Shown: positions 1 through 11,396, counted from the first letter of the stretch. The stretch: DNA of 64,000 nucleotides from Pogonophryne albipinna (GCA_028583405.1 CM053258.1:175900-239899); one strand, 5' to 3'. Made by a program: numbers and translations. The notes: generated by a model from the sequence alone, not told the origin.

Positions 1-172
1 CAGGTGAGGAGGGAGGAGAAAACACAGGGGCACCAGGTGAACACAATCGGGTAATCAGGGAGGGAAAACAGACAGAAAGCAACAGGCAGGAACGGGGGGT
101 GAACACCTTTCAAAATAAAACAGGAAACCAAAGACAGAAAAAGACAAAACACAACACAGACAGATCGTGACA
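1..172 (-). mobile_element. LTR fragment (5' end of minus-strand LTR), copy A
   Basis: The stretch is identical or nearly so to 15502-15673, the outer part of the LTR of the element at 12600-15673. On the minus strand the LTR begins TGTCACGATC at about 172. The rest lies beyond the window start. The same flank (cacgtggtttgc) follows both copies, so the LTR was in place before the duplication. Confidence 0.75.
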
Positions 173-1500
173 CGTGGTTTGCAATTCGCCCCAAAATTCC
201 AGGCACTAACTAAACGGGAAAAGTACTCCGGTGTGAAAGCGCCTATTATAATCAAAGAGAGAAATATGAACGTTAGTTTTTACTGAAATGATCAAATAAA
301 GTCAACATCTCACAGTCTTTACTGAGCTGTGTGGAGTTTGTTCAACTTTTAAAAGATGTTTGAATGGTGATATACACAGTGATAGATGTTAAGGACTAAC
401 GTTTATAATAAATACATCTGTATTGATTGATCTTTTCATCAATCATACGTATTGGGATCATTTGTATTAATGTGGACCGGAGGGAGAGGGCGACGAGCAG
501 AAGTTTCACTTTCCTTTTTATTTCAATTCCAACTTTGGTCCTGAAGAATCTGTTTCTCTGTTGTCCACGTTCATAAAGCCTAAAGCAACAGCATCAGAGC
601 CCGGTGCAGAGTCTCTAGATGAGTTTACAGTAGCCCCTCCTTCTTATTGAACATCCATGTTTGTAGTCCGCTGTATAGAAAACTGTAGTTTCCATAGTTT
701 CCCCACAGCAGCAGACGCACATTCATGACGTCCGCTGGCGCATCAGAAACACGTGGGATAGTGAAAGTGCAGTCGATTCTCCTAAGTCCTTTTGAATTCT
801 CCTATCCACTATCCCTTAACCCCGTGACCTTTCACTCAGAGGTCAAGGAATAGGAGATAGGGTTAGAATTTAGGAGCTGATTTTTGGACTATTGGACCGC
901 AACCCTGCTATGTACACACACTTCCTGCTCTGTACACACACTTCCTGTTACCGTGTCAGTGTGTCCTAAAGCTGCGGCGTTGTTGGTGTTTAACAAGACA
1001 CGCTGGCGAGGAGGCGGGGCTTATCTCCATGTGTATACCAACAACAACAACAGTATTTTGATGTCAACACGTATCAGAATACGGAGAGTTCAAGATCAAG
1101 TGTTTCTGTAAACACACACACACACACACACACACACTGAGCCCCGGACACACATTTATTTATTGTTGGTGTGTATTTGGTGAATCGTGGTTAACCGCCA
1201 CTAAGACAGGTGTGTGTGTGTGTGTGTCACCGTGGGAACGCTTCTGCAGGAATCCAGCACATCAGTTGCCATAGAAACTGAGTTACCATAATAGCAACAG
1301 TCTGATTTATTCCTGTCAGCACTGAGGGGGGGGGGGGTCTTATATAAACACTTATATTTATGTAAGCGTGATGTCATCACTCCACCTGCTGACTCTACCT
1401 CTGAGGGTCAAAGATCAACGACCGGCTGAGTTCACCGCTGCAGCCAATCAGAGGAGAGCAAGCATCTTCTTCTTCTTCTGCTGCTCGTCTCTGCTGGATC
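173..1500 (+). promoter_or_regulatory. PNP 5' flank and putative promoter, copy A
   Basis: This is 1.3 kb of mostly single-copy sequence before exon 1. It holds a tandem pair of a 21-base ctgctctgtacacacacttc-like motif (904-948), an (AC)n run at 1113-1137, a short (TG)n at 1211-1226, a 12-G run at 1326-1337, a TATA-like TATATAAA at 1341-1348, a CRE-like TGATGTCA at 1370-1377 and a CCAAT box (gccaatcag) near 1443. No coding gene was recognised; a small open frame at 884-1111 looks accidental. The promoter role is inferred from position relative to exon 1. Confidence 0.4.
1341..1348 (+). promoter_or_regulatory. TATA-like box, PNP copy A
   Basis: TATATAAA lies about 150 bases before the exon 1 ATG, just after a 12-G run and before a CRE-like TGATGTCA and a CCAAT box. 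A start site about 30 bases downstream would give a leader of roughly 130 bases. It could equally be a chance AT-rich stretch. Confidence 0.3.
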
Positions 1501-1525
1501 ATGCACACTAAAGGAAGCCCTCCTG
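1501..1525 (+). pseudogene. pnp: PNP coding exon 1, copy A (one-base deletion)
   Basis: ATG and seven further codons (MHTKGSPP plus one base) end at a good donor, G|GTAAGA. Relative to copy B (16999-17024), one C is missing in the run agccctcc against agcccctcc. The exon therefore leaves one spare base, while exon 2 needs two from exon 1, so splicing to exon 2 would shift the frame. The rest of the gene next to this copy is not seen: the sequence enters a gap and then unrelated repeats. It may be a duplicated, dead 5' end, or the deletion may be a base-calling error in a homopolymer. Confidence 0.6.
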
Positions 1526-1550
1526 GTAAGACCCTTTATTAATGAATGTT

Positions 1551-2075
1551 CTGTGGTTCCTCACGTTCTCTCTGATCTGTGGTTCCTCACGTTCTCTCTG
1601 ATCTGTGGTTCCTCACGTTCTCTCTGATCTGTGGTTCCTCACGTTCTCTCTGATCTGTGGTTCCTCACGTTCTCTCTGATCTGTGGTTCCTCACGTTCTC
1701 TCTGATCTGTGGTTCCTCACTTTCTCTCTGATCTGTGGTTCCTCACTTTCTCTCTGATCTGTGGTTCCTCACGTTCTCTCTGATCTGTGGTTCCTCACGT
1801 TCTCTCTGATCTGTGGTTCCTCACGTTTCTCTCTGATCTGTGGTTCCTCACGTTCTCTCTGATCTGTGGTTCCTCACGTTCTCTCTGATCTGTGGTTCCT
1901 CACGTTCTCTCTGATCTGTGGTTCCTCACTTTCTCTCTGATCTGTGGTTCCTCACGTTCTCTCTGATCTGTGGTTCCTCACGTTCTCTCTGATCTGTGGT
2001 TCCTCACGTTCTCTCTGATCTGTGGTTCCTCACGTTCTCTCTGATCTGTGGTTCCTCACGTTCTCTCTGATCTGT
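1551..2075 (+). repeat. 26-bp minisatellite in intron 1, copy A (about 20 units)
   Basis: Tandem units of ctgatctgtggttcctcacg plus ttctct, about 20 copies. Two units carry cacttt in place of cacgtt and one has an extra T (near 1827). The same array in copy B has about 12 units, so the locus is length-variable. Confidence 0.95.
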
Positions 2076-2193
2076 CGTTAGGAACACATTAACATGTGTG
2101 TTGTAACAGCGTCTGCTTCACGGTAAACACACAAGTCATATTTTATAAATCAGTAATATCTCCTACAGCAAGGGGGCGAATAGACAGGTTTTG

Positions 2194-2203
2194 TGTATAT
2201 ATT

Positions 2204-2234
<31 letters not shown>
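2194..2234 (+). repeat. (TA)n microsatellite, copy A
   Basis: An alternating TA run in intron 1, matched at about 17484-17524 in copy B. The surrounding 2076-2539 is intron with no gene seen. Confidence 0.85.
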
Positions 2235-2541
2235 GATGTTTATATGTATATTCAGATATCGTTGATTTAAAATAAAGCTTGAGTTGTTATCTGCCCCGAA
2301 CTTTAACCTTCAGTGTTTCCAGTTTTGTGAGAAAGGGTCCTGCAGATAAAACTGTGAATGATCTGTGGACGTCAGCGAGTTCACTTCACAAGTCAAAACT
2401 CTATATATATGCATATATATATATATACCTGTATATCCTCAAATCAACATCTATACATCTATTCAAGGCTTTATCATCCTGTAGCAGCTTCAGTGGAGAT
2501 ATGGAACCACTGAAGTCCTCCAACAGAGCAACATGAATATA

Positions 2542-4304
2542 CACTGAACACAAATATCAACGCAACACTTTTGTTTTTGCTCCCATTTCTCATGAGATGA
2601 ACTCAAAGATCTAAAACATTTTCTATAAACACAAAATAACCATTTCTCTCAAATATCGTTCACAAATCTGAAAGAATGTGTGATAGTGAGCACTTCTCCT
2701 TTGCCGAGAGAATCCATCCCACCTCACAGGTGTGGCATATCAAGATGCTGATTAGACAGCATGATTATTGCACAGGTGTGCCTTAGGCTGGCCACAATAA
2801 AAGGCCACTCTGAAACGTGCACTTTTGCTTTATTGGGGGGGTCTGGGGGGGTCCGAAAACCAGGCAGTATCTGGTGGCCCTTACAAAAACCTAACCCTAA
2901 CCATGATTATTGCACAGGTGTGCCTTAGGCAGCCACAATAAAAGGCCACTCTGAAACGTGCAGTTTTATCACACAGCACGATGCCACAGATGTCGCAAGT
3001 TTTGAGGGAGCGTGCAATTGGCATGCTGACAGCAGGAATGTCCACCAGAGCTGTTGCCCGTGAATTGAATGTTCATTTCTCACCATAAGCCGTCTCCAAA
3101 GGCGTTTCAGAGAATTTGGCAGTACATCCAACCGGCCTCACAACCGCAGACCACGTGTAACCACACCAGCCCAGGACCTCCACATCCAGCATGTTCACCT
3201 TCAAGACCGTCTGAGACCAGCCACTCGGACAGCTGCTGCAACAATCGCTTTGCATAACCAAAGCATTTCTGCTGTCAGAAACCGTCTCAGGGAAGCTCAT
3301 CTGCATGCTCGTCGTCCTCATCGGGGTCTCCACCTGACTCCAGTTCGTCGGCGTAACCGACTTGAGTGGGGAAATGCTCACATTCGATGGCGTCTGGCAC
3401 GTTGGAGAGGTGTTCTCTTCACGGATGAATCCCGGTTTTCACTGTTCAGGGCAGATGGCAGACAGCGTGTCTGGCGACGTGTGGGTGAGCGGTTTTCTGA
3501 TGTCAATGTTGTGAATGGAGTGGCCCATGGTGGTGGTGGGGTTATGGTATGGGCAGGCGTATGTTATGGACGACGAACACAGGTGCATTTTATTGATGGC
3601 ATTGTGAATGCACAGAGATACCGTGACGAGATCCTGAGGCCCATTGTTGTGCCATTCATCCACGACCATCACCTCATGTTGCAGCATGATAATGCACGGC
3701 CCCATGTTGCAAGGATCTGTACACAATTCCTGGAGGCTGAAAACATCCCAGTTCTTGCATGGCCAGCATACTCACCGGACATGTCACCCATTGAGCATGT
3801 TTGGGAGGCTCTGGATCGGCGTATACGACAGCGTGTTCCAGTTCCTGCCAATATCCAGCAACTTGGCACAGCCATTGAAGAGGAGTGGACCAACATTCCA
3901 CAGGTCACAATCAACAACCTGATCAACTCTATGCCAAGGAGATGTGTTGCACTGCGTGAGGCAAATGGTGCTCACACCAGATACTGGTTTTCGGACCCCC
4001 CAGACCCCCCCAATAAAGCAAAACTGCATGTTTCAGAGTGGCCTTTTATTGTGGCCAGCCTAAGGCACACCTGTGCAATAATCATGCTGTCTAATCAGCA
4101 TCTTGATATGCCACACCTGTGAGGTGGGATGGATTATCTCGGCAAAGGAGAAGTGCTCACTATCACACATTCTTTCAGATTTGTGAACAATATTTGAGAG
4201 AAATGGTTATTTTGTGTTTATAGAAAATGTTTTAGATCTTTGAGTTCATCTCATGAGAAATGGGAGCAAAAACAAAAGGGTTGCGTTTATATTTTTGTTC
4301 AGTG
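2542..4304 (+). mobile_element. Tc1-like DNA transposon, copy A
   Basis: The element is 1763 bases with inverted ends beginning CACTGAACA. The left target base pair TA (2540-2541) is kept; the right one reads CA here but TA in copy B, so it mutated after the duplication. The inverted arms are about 330 bases and nearly perfect (2542-2876 against 3975-4304). That is longer than the element's own ends need to be, because the left arm carries an inverted copy of the 3' end, including the end of the transposase gene. Between this arm and the original left sequence is a filler with cctaaccctaacc (2890-2902). Confidence 0.93.
2981..4122 (+). pseudogene. Tc1-like transposase, frameshifted, copy A
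   Basis: This would be a cut-and-paste transposase of the Tc1/mariner superfamily, acting on its own inverted ends at TA sites. The frame opens at ATG 2981 (MPQMSQVLRERAIGML...), giving the start of the paired-like helix-turn-helix region. A one-base deletion near 3080 brings a stop at 3086-3088. The remainder continues in another frame from about 3085. The open part from 3250 (290 residues) holds the catalytic triad: D59 in FTDESRFS, D147 in QHDNARPH, and E182 in SPDMSPIEHVW, spacing D34E. The natural stop after HTRY is lost by a small deletion, so the frame reads on into the inverted arm. The gene cannot make a full protein as it stands. Confidence 0.9.
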
Positions 4305-4307
4305 CAT

Positions 4308-4332
4308 GTGTATATATATATATATATATATA
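4308..4332 (+). repeat. (TA)n microsatellite beside Tc1 element
   Basis: An alternating TA tract directly beyond the right end of the Tc1-like element. In copy B the tract is longer (19597-19632). The element thus sits at the edge of a TA-rich target. Confidence 0.85.
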
Positions 4333-4351
4333 CACATACACTGATGTGATA

Positions 4352-4936
4352 CTCAGGTGATATCACAGTTCTATAGAGTCAGGTAATATCACAGTTCTAT
4401 AGAGTCAGGTGATATCACAGTTCTATAGAGTCAGGTGATATCACAGTTCTATAGAGTCAGGTGATAGCACAGTTCTATAGAGTCAGGTGATATCACAGTT
4501 CTATAGAGTCAGGTGATATCACAGTTCTATAGAGTCAGGTGATATCACAGTTCTATAGAGTCAGGTGATATCACAGTTCTATAGAGTCAGGTGATATCAC
4601 AGTTCTATAGAGTCAGGTGATAGCACAGTTCTATAGAGTCAGGTGATATCACAGTTCTATAGAGTCAGGTGATAGCACAGTTCTATAGAGTCAGGTGATA
4701 TCACAGTTCTATAGAGTCAGGTGATAGCACAGTTCTATAGAGTCAGGTGATAGCACAGTTCTATAGAGTCAGGTGATATCACAGTTCTATAGAGTCAGGT
4801 GATAGCACAGTTCTATAGAGTCAGGTGATAGCACAGTTCTATAGAGTCAGGTGATAGCATAGTTCTATAGAGTCAGGTGATAGCACAGTTCTATAGAGTC
4901 AGGTGATATCACAGTTCTATAGAGTCAGGTGATATC
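4352..4936 (+). repeat. 26-bp minisatellite (cacagttctatagagtcagg), copy A
   Basis: About 22 tandem units made of gatatcacagttctatag plus agtcaggt, with units reading either gatatc or gatagc. The array is interrupted by an L2-like LINE. It resumes after the LINE only in copy B. Confidence 0.95.
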
Positions 4937-5144
4937 AAACCTGCCTTTTCTAGCAAAAGTTCTGGAAAAAGTTGTTGCCCTTCAGCTTCACGAACATCTT
5001 CATACTCATGAGCTCTATGAAACCTTCCAGTCTGGTTTCAGACCAGCTCACAGCACTGAAACAGCTCTGGTCAGGGTTCAAAATGACCCTACTGATTGCG
5101 GCTGACTCTGGTTCCCCAAGCCTACTCATCTTGCTGGACTTAAG
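4937..5144 (+). mobile_element. L2-like LINE, 5' part of insertion, copy A (runs into gap)
   Basis: The start of the reverse-transcriptase region (LPFLAKVLEKVVALQLHE...) matches the insertion at 20211-21725. It is cut by the gap after TTAAG. There is an extra CC near 5092 relative to copy B (aatgaccctactg against aatgacctactg), a further frame break. Confidence 0.85.
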
Positions 5145-6144
5145 NNNNNNNNNNNNNNNNNNNNNNNNNNNNNNNNNNNNNNNNNNNNNNNNNNNNNNNN
5201 NNNNNNNNNNNNNNNNNNNNNNNNNNNNNNNNNNNNNNNNNNNNNNNNNNNNNNNNNNNNNNNNNNNNNNNNNNNNNNNNNNNNNNNNNNNNNNNNNNNN
5301 NNNNNNNNNNNNNNNNNNNNNNNNNNNNNNNNNNNNNNNNNNNNNNNNNNNNNNNNNNNNNNNNNNNNNNNNNNNNNNNNNNNNNNNNNNNNNNNNNNNN
5401 NNNNNNNNNNNNNNNNNNNNNNNNNNNNNNNNNNNNNNNNNNNNNNNNNNNNNNNNNNNNNNNNNNNNNNNNNNNNNNNNNNNNNNNNNNNNNNNNNNNN
5501 NNNNNNNNNNNNNNNNNNNNNNNNNNNNNNNNNNNNNNNNNNNNNNNNNNNNNNNNNNNNNNNNNNNNNNNNNNNNNNNNNNNNNNNNNNNNNNNNNNNN
5601 NNNNNNNNNNNNNNNNNNNNNNNNNNNNNNNNNNNNNNNNNNNNNNNNNNNNNNNNNNNNNNNNNNNNNNNNNNNNNNNNNNNNNNNNNNNNNNNNNNNN
5701 NNNNNNNNNNNNNNNNNNNNNNNNNNNNNNNNNNNNNNNNNNNNNNNNNNNNNNNNNNNNNNNNNNNNNNNNNNNNNNNNNNNNNNNNNNNNNNNNNNNN
5801 NNNNNNNNNNNNNNNNNNNNNNNNNNNNNNNNNNNNNNNNNNNNNNNNNNNNNNNNNNNNNNNNNNNNNNNNNNNNNNNNNNNNNNNNNNNNNNNNNNNN
5901 NNNNNNNNNNNNNNNNNNNNNNNNNNNNNNNNNNNNNNNNNNNNNNNNNNNNNNNNNNNNNNNNNNNNNNNNNNNNNNNNNNNNNNNNNNNNNNNNNNNN
6001 NNNNNNNNNNNNNNNNNNNNNNNNNNNNNNNNNNNNNNNNNNNNNNNNNNNNNNNNNNNNNNNNNNNNNNNNNNNNNNNNNNNNNNNNNNNNNNNNNNNN
6101 NNNNNNNNNNNNNNNNNNNNNNNNNNNNNNNNNNNNNNNNNNNN
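5145..6144. other. Assembly gap (1000 N)
   Basis: Exactly 1000 N, a conventional size, so the true length is unknown. The gap begins inside the LINE and ends inside a GA-rich array. The expected LINE 3' part and following sequence are missing. Confidence 1.
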
Positions 6145-9100
6145 AAGAGAGGAGAGAGAGATACAGGGAGAGAAACACAGAAGAAGAGAGGAGAGAGAGA
6201 TACAGAGAGAGAAACACAGAAGAGAGAGAGAGAGATACAGGAGAGAAACACAGAAGAAGAGAGGAGAGAGAGATACAGAGAGAGAAACACAGAAGAAGAG
6301 AGGAGAGAGAGATACAGAGAGAGAAACACAGAAGAAGAGGAGAGAGAGATACAGGGAGAGAAACACAGAAGAAGAGAGGAGAGAGAGATACAGAGAGAGA
6401 AACACAGAAGAGAGAGAGAGAGATACAGAGAGAGAAACACAGAAGAAGAGAGGAGAGAGAGATACAGAGAGAGAAACACAGAAGAGAGGAGAGAGAGATA
6501 CAGAGAGAGAAACACAGAAGAAGAGAGGAGAGAGAGATACAGAGAGAGAAACACAGAAGAAGAGAGGAGAGAGAGATACAGAGAGAGAAACACAGAAGAG
6601 AGGAGAGAGAGATACAGGAGAGAAACACAGAAGAAGAGAGGAGAGAGAGATACAGAGAGAGAAACACAGAAGAAGAGAGGAGAGAGAGATACAGGAGAGA
6701 AACACAGAAGAAGAGAGGAGAGAGAGATACAGAGAGAGAAACACAGAAGAGAGGAGAGAGAGATACAGAGAGAAACACAGAAGAAGAGAGGAGAGAGAGA
6801 TACAGAGAGAGAAACACAGAAGAAGAGAGGAGAGAGAGATACAGAGAGAGAAACACAGAAGAGAGGAGAGAGAGATACAGAGAGAGAAACACAGAAGAAG
6901 AGAGGAGAGAGAGATACAGAGAGAGAAACACAGAAGAAGAGAGGAGAGAGAGATACAGGGAGAGAAACACAGAAGAAGAGAGGAGAGAGAGATACAGAGA
7001 GAGAAACACAGAAGAGAGGAGAGAGAGATACAGAGAGAGAAACACAGAAGAGAGGAGAGAGAGATACAGGGAGAGAAACACAGAAGAAGAGAGGAGAGAG
7101 AGATACAGGAGAGAAACAGAAGAAGAGAGGAGAGAGAGATACAGAGAGAAACACAGAAGAAGAGAGGAGAGAGAGATACAGAGAGAGAAACACAGAAGAG
7201 AGGAGAGAGAGATACAGAGAGAGAAACACAGAAGAAGAGAGGAGAGAGAGATACAGGAGAGAAACACAGAAGAAGAGAGGAGAGAGATACAGAGAGAGAA
7301 AACACAGAAGAGAGGAGAGAGAGATACAGGAGAGAAACACAGAAGAAGAGAGGAGAGAGAGATACAGAGAGAAACACAGAAGAAGAGAGGAGAGAGAGAT
7401 ACAGAGAGAGAAACACAGAAGAAGAGAGGAGAGAGAGATACAGAGAGAGAAACACAGAAGAGAGGAGAGAGAGATACAGAGAGAGAAACACAGAAGAAGA
7501 GAGGAGAGAGAGATACAGAGAGAGAAACACAGAAGAAGAGAGGGAGAGAGATACAGAGAGAGAAACACAGAAGAAGAGAGGAGAGAGAGATACAGGAGAG
7601 AAACACAGAAGAGAGGAGAGAGAGATAGAGAGAGAAACACAGAAGAAGAGAGGAGAGAGAGATACAGAGAGAGAAACACAGAAGAGAGGAGAGAGAGATA
7701 CAGAGAGAGAAACACAGAAGAGAGGAGAGAGAGATACAGAGAGAAAACACAGAAGAGAGGAGAGAGAGATACAGGAGAGAAACACAGAAGAAGAGAGGAG
7801 AGAGAGATACAGAGAGAGAAACACAGAAGAGAGAGAGAGAGATACAGGAGAGAAACACAGAAGAAGAGAGGAGAGAGAGATACAGAGAGAAACACAGAAG
7901 AAGAGAGGAGAGAGAGATACAGGAGAGAAACACAGAAGAGAGGAGAGAGAGATACAGGGAGAGAAACACAGAAGAAGAGAGGAGAGAGAGATACAGAGAG
8001 AGAAACACAGAAGAAGAGAGGAGAGAGAGATACAGAGAGAGAAACACAGAAGAGAGGAGAGAGAGATACAGAGAGAGAAACAGAGAGAGGAGAGAGAGAA
8101 ACAGAGAGAGAAACACAGAAGAAGAGAGGAGAGAGAGATACAGAGAGAGAAACACAGAAGAGAGGAGAGAGAGATACAGAGAGAGAAACACAGAAGAAGA
8201 GAGGAGAGAGAGATACAGAGAGAGAAACACAGAAGAAGAGAGGAGAGAGAGATACAGAGAGAAACACAGAAGAAGAGAGGAGAGAGAGATACAGAGAGAG
8301 AAACACAGAAGAAGAGAGGAGAGAGAGATACAGAGAGAGAAACACAGAAGAAGAGAGGAGAGAGAGATACAGGAGAGAAACACAGAAGAAGAGAGGAGAG
8401 AGAGATACAGAGAGAGAAACACAGAAGAGAGGAGAGAGAAACACAGAAGAAGAGAGGAGAGAGAGATACAGAGAGAGAAACACAGAAGAAGAGAGGAGAG
8501 AGAGATACAGAGAGAAACACAGAAGAAGAGAGGAGAGAGAGATACAGAGAGAGAAACACAGAAGAAGAGAGGAGAGAGAGATACAGGAGAGAAACACAGA
8601 AGAGAGGAGAGAGAGATACAGAGAGAGAAACACAGAAGAAGAGAGGAGAGAGAGATACAGAGAGAGAAACACAGAAGAAGAGAGGAGAGAGAGATACAGG
8701 AGAGAAACACAGAAGAAGAGAGGAGAGAGAGATACAGAGAAGAAGAGAGGAGAGAGAGATACAGGGAGAGAAACACAGAAGAGAGGAGAGAGAGATACAG
8801 GGAGAGAAACACAGAAGAAGAGAGGAGAGAGAGATACAGGGAGAGAAACACAGAAGAAGAGAGGAGAGAGATACAGAGAGAGAAACACAGAAGAGAGGAG
8901 AGAGAGATACAGGAGAGAAACACAGAAGAAGAGAGGAGAGAGATACAGAGAGAAACACAGAAGAAGAGAGGAGAGAGAGATACAGGAGAGAAACACAGAA
9001 GAAGAGAGGAGAGAGAGATACAGAGAGAGAAACACAGAAGAGAGGAGAGAGAGATACAGAGAGAGAAACACAGAAGAAGAGAGGAGAGAGAGATACAGGG

Positions 9101-9631
9101 AGAGAAACAGAAGAAGAGAGGAGAGAGAGATACAGAGAGAGAAACACAGAAGAAGAGAGGAGAGAGAGATACAGAGAGAGAAACACAGAAGAAGAGAGGA
9201 GAGAGAGATACAGAGAGAGAAACACAGAAGAAGAGAGGAGAGAGAGAGATACAGAGAGAAACACAGAAGAGAGGAGAGAGAGATACAGAGAGAGAAACAC
9301 AGAAGAGAGGAGAGAGAGATACAGAGAGAGAAACACAGAAGAGAGGAGAGAGAGATACAGAGAGAGAAACACAGAAGAAGAGAGGAGAGAGAGATACAGA
9401 GAGAGAAACACAGAAGAAGAGAGGAGAGAGAGATACAGGAGAGAAACACAGAAGAAGAGAGGAGAGAGAGATACAGAGAGAGAAACACAGAAGAGAGGAG
9501 AGAGAGATACAGAGAGAGAAACACAGAAGAAGAGAGGAGAGAGAGATACAGGAGAGAAACAGAAGAAGAGAGGAGAGAGAGATACAGAGAGAGAAACACA
9601 GAAGAAGAGAGAGAGAGAGAGATACATAATG
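6145..9631 (+). repeat. GA-rich minisatellite (about 40-bp units)
   Basis: Units of about 33-40 bases read gagagaaacacagaagaaga followed by gaggagagagagatacag. Length variants arise from gain or loss of AGA and GA steps. All frames stay open over kilobases on both strands because the array is almost free of stop triplets; none of these is a gene. The left end is lost in the gap. Confidence 0.97.
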
Positions 9632-9634
9632 AAC

Positions 9635-9851
9635 ATGGCGCTCTCCAGGAGGAGGACCGTGGACAGTGAGGACAGAGCTCTGAACCCTGAGGGACTCGTT
9701 CATGTTCCTCCGGCCCGCTGGGAGCTCAGAGCCAGTGTGTCTCATTTGTTCAGAGACCGTGCGCTCTTTCAAAGAGACGACACGCCACTATGAGACGTTC
9801 CCTCTCAAGTCAGAACTGAGGTCAGATGAGCATCCTCAGAGCCCGATATGA
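9635..9851 (+). pseudogene. Decayed BED-zinc-finger (hAT/GTF2IRD2-like) transposase N-terminus
   Basis: The reading from ATG 9635 gives MALSRRRTVDSEDRALNPEG, which resembles the N-terminus of the GTF2IRD2/ZBED-like family of hAT-derived proteins. After a frame break near 9720, another frame gives SEPVCLICSETVRSFK and RHYETF, the C-x2-C half and the RHYE(T) part of a BED-type finger, then a stop at 9849-9851. About 70 of the several hundred residues of an intact protein remain. The final finger histidine (usually ETKH) is replaced by ETFP. This is recognised from motifs only, without a search. Confidence 0.65.
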
Positions 9852-9897
9852 TCAGTCCACCAGGATCTAATGGAAACTAAATATGGTTCCAGGGCAG
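9852..9897. other. Short spacer, nothing recognised
   Basis: 46 bases between the transposase remnant and the CTAACC array; no feature seen. Confidence 0.6.
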
Positions 9898-11093
9898 GCT
9901 AACCGAGGCTAACCAACGAGCTAACCAAGGCTAACCAATGAGCTAACCGAGGCTAACCAATGAGCTAACCGAGCTAACCGAGGCTAACCAATGAGCTAAC
10001 CGAGGCTAACCAATGAGCTAACCGAGGCTAACCAATGAGCTAACCGAGGCTAACCAATGAGCTAACCGAGGCTAACCAATGAGCTAACCAATGAGCTAAC
10101 CGAGGCTAACCAATGAGCTAACCGAGGCTAACCAATGAGCTAACCGAGGCTAACCAATGAGCTAACCGAGGCTAACCAATGAGCTAACCGAGGCTAACCA
10201 ATGAGCTAACCCAGGCTAACCAATGAGCTAACCGAGGCTAACCAATGAGCTAACCCAGGCTAACCAATGAGCTAACCGAGGCTAACCAATGAGCTAACCG
10301 AGGCTAACCAATGAGCTAACCGAGGCTAACCAATGAGCTACGAGGCTAACCAATGAGCTAACCAATGAGCTAACCAATGAGCTAACCGAGGCTAACCAAT
10401 GAGCTAACCGAGCTAACCAAGCTAACCAATGAGCTAACCGAGGCTAACCAATGAGCTAACCAATGAGCTAACCGAGGCTAACCAATGAGCTAACCGAGGC
10501 TAACCAATGAGTTACCGAGGCTAACCAATGAGCTAACCAATGAGCTAACCGAGGCTAACCAATGAGCTAACCATGAGCTAACCAAGCTAACCAATGAGCT
10601 AACCGAGGCTAACCATGAGCTAACCAATGAGCTAACCGAGGCTAACCAATGAGCTAACCAATGAGCTAACCAATGAGCTAACCGAGGCTAACCAATGAGC
10701 TAACCGAGGCTAACCAATGAGCTAACCAATGAAACCAAGGCTAAGCAATGAGCTAACCGAGGCTAACCAATGCGCTAACCGAGGCTAACCAATGAGCTAA
10801 CCACTGAGCTAACCGAGGCTAACCAATGAGCTAACCGAGGCTAACCAATGAGCTAACCGAGGCTAACCAATGAGCTAACCGAGGCTAACCAATGAGCTAA
10901 CCGAGGCTAACCAATGCTAACCAATGAGCTAACCGAGGCTAACCAATGAGCTAACCGAGGCTAACCAATGAGCTAACCGAGGCTAACCAATGCTAACCAA
11001 TGAGCTTACCGAGGCTAACCAATGAGCTAACCGAGGCTAACCAATGAGCTAACCAAGGCTAACCAATGAGCTAACCGAGGCTAACCAATGAGC
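9898..11093 (+). repeat. 22-bp minisatellite (gctaaccgag + gctaaccaatga)
   Basis: The array alternates a 10-base gctaaccgag and a 12-base gctaaccaatga, with occasional runs of only the 12-mer. Purity is high. No coding potential or flanking repeat of the same kind was seen elsewhere in the window. Confidence 0.97.
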
Positions 11094-11313
11094 ACCTGCA
11101 TGTGTGTGAGAATGGCCCTGACACCATTTCAGCCCAGATCTAAACTCCTGTCAGGACAATAAGCTGCAGCTCAATTCTCTCACTGAACAGAACAAAGTGA
11201 GAGAGGGTCTGCAATATAAGAGGGACAGAAAGAGAATCTTTAAAACTGTTCAATTGTTATGATGTAAAGACTGATATGTTCTATAATCGTCTGAAACTGT
11301 GAAGTCATGATGT
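11094..11313. other. Non-repetitive spacer, nothing recognised
   Basis: About 220 bases between the CTAACC array and the IS3EU-like element. No gene or repeat was recognised. Confidence 0.6.
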
Positions 11314-11396
11314 GAAACTTACGGAGCCCCTAAAGGGACATGGGAAGAAAGAAAAAAAAAAGTCAGGATAACGGGTTTGTATCTTAAAAAAAAGTA

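Larger units (their letters stand above)
1..5144 (+). other. Segmental duplication, copy A of PNP 5' region
   Basis: Base 1 matches base 15502 and base 5144 matches base 20417, with near-identity throughout. Visible differences are a few substitutions (for example attcatgacg against attcaggacg near 725/16225), single-base indels, and array lengths (20 against 12 units in the first minisatellite). The copy holds the LTR end, promoter region, exon 1, Tc1-like element, minisatellite and LINE start, and stops exactly at an assembly gap. Its left end lies outside the window. It may be a true tandem duplication or an alternative haplotype placed in series by the assembler. Confidence 0.95.

Noticed and set aside
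884..1111. 75-residue open frame conserved in both copies (also 16384-16611)
   Set aside because: Conservation is explained by the duplication; it overlaps microsatellite and promoter-like motifs and matches nothing I know.
4950..9772. Four overlapping open frames of about 1500 residues on both strands
   Set aside because: They run through 1000 N and a GA/CT-type minisatellite without stop triplets; low-complexity artefacts.
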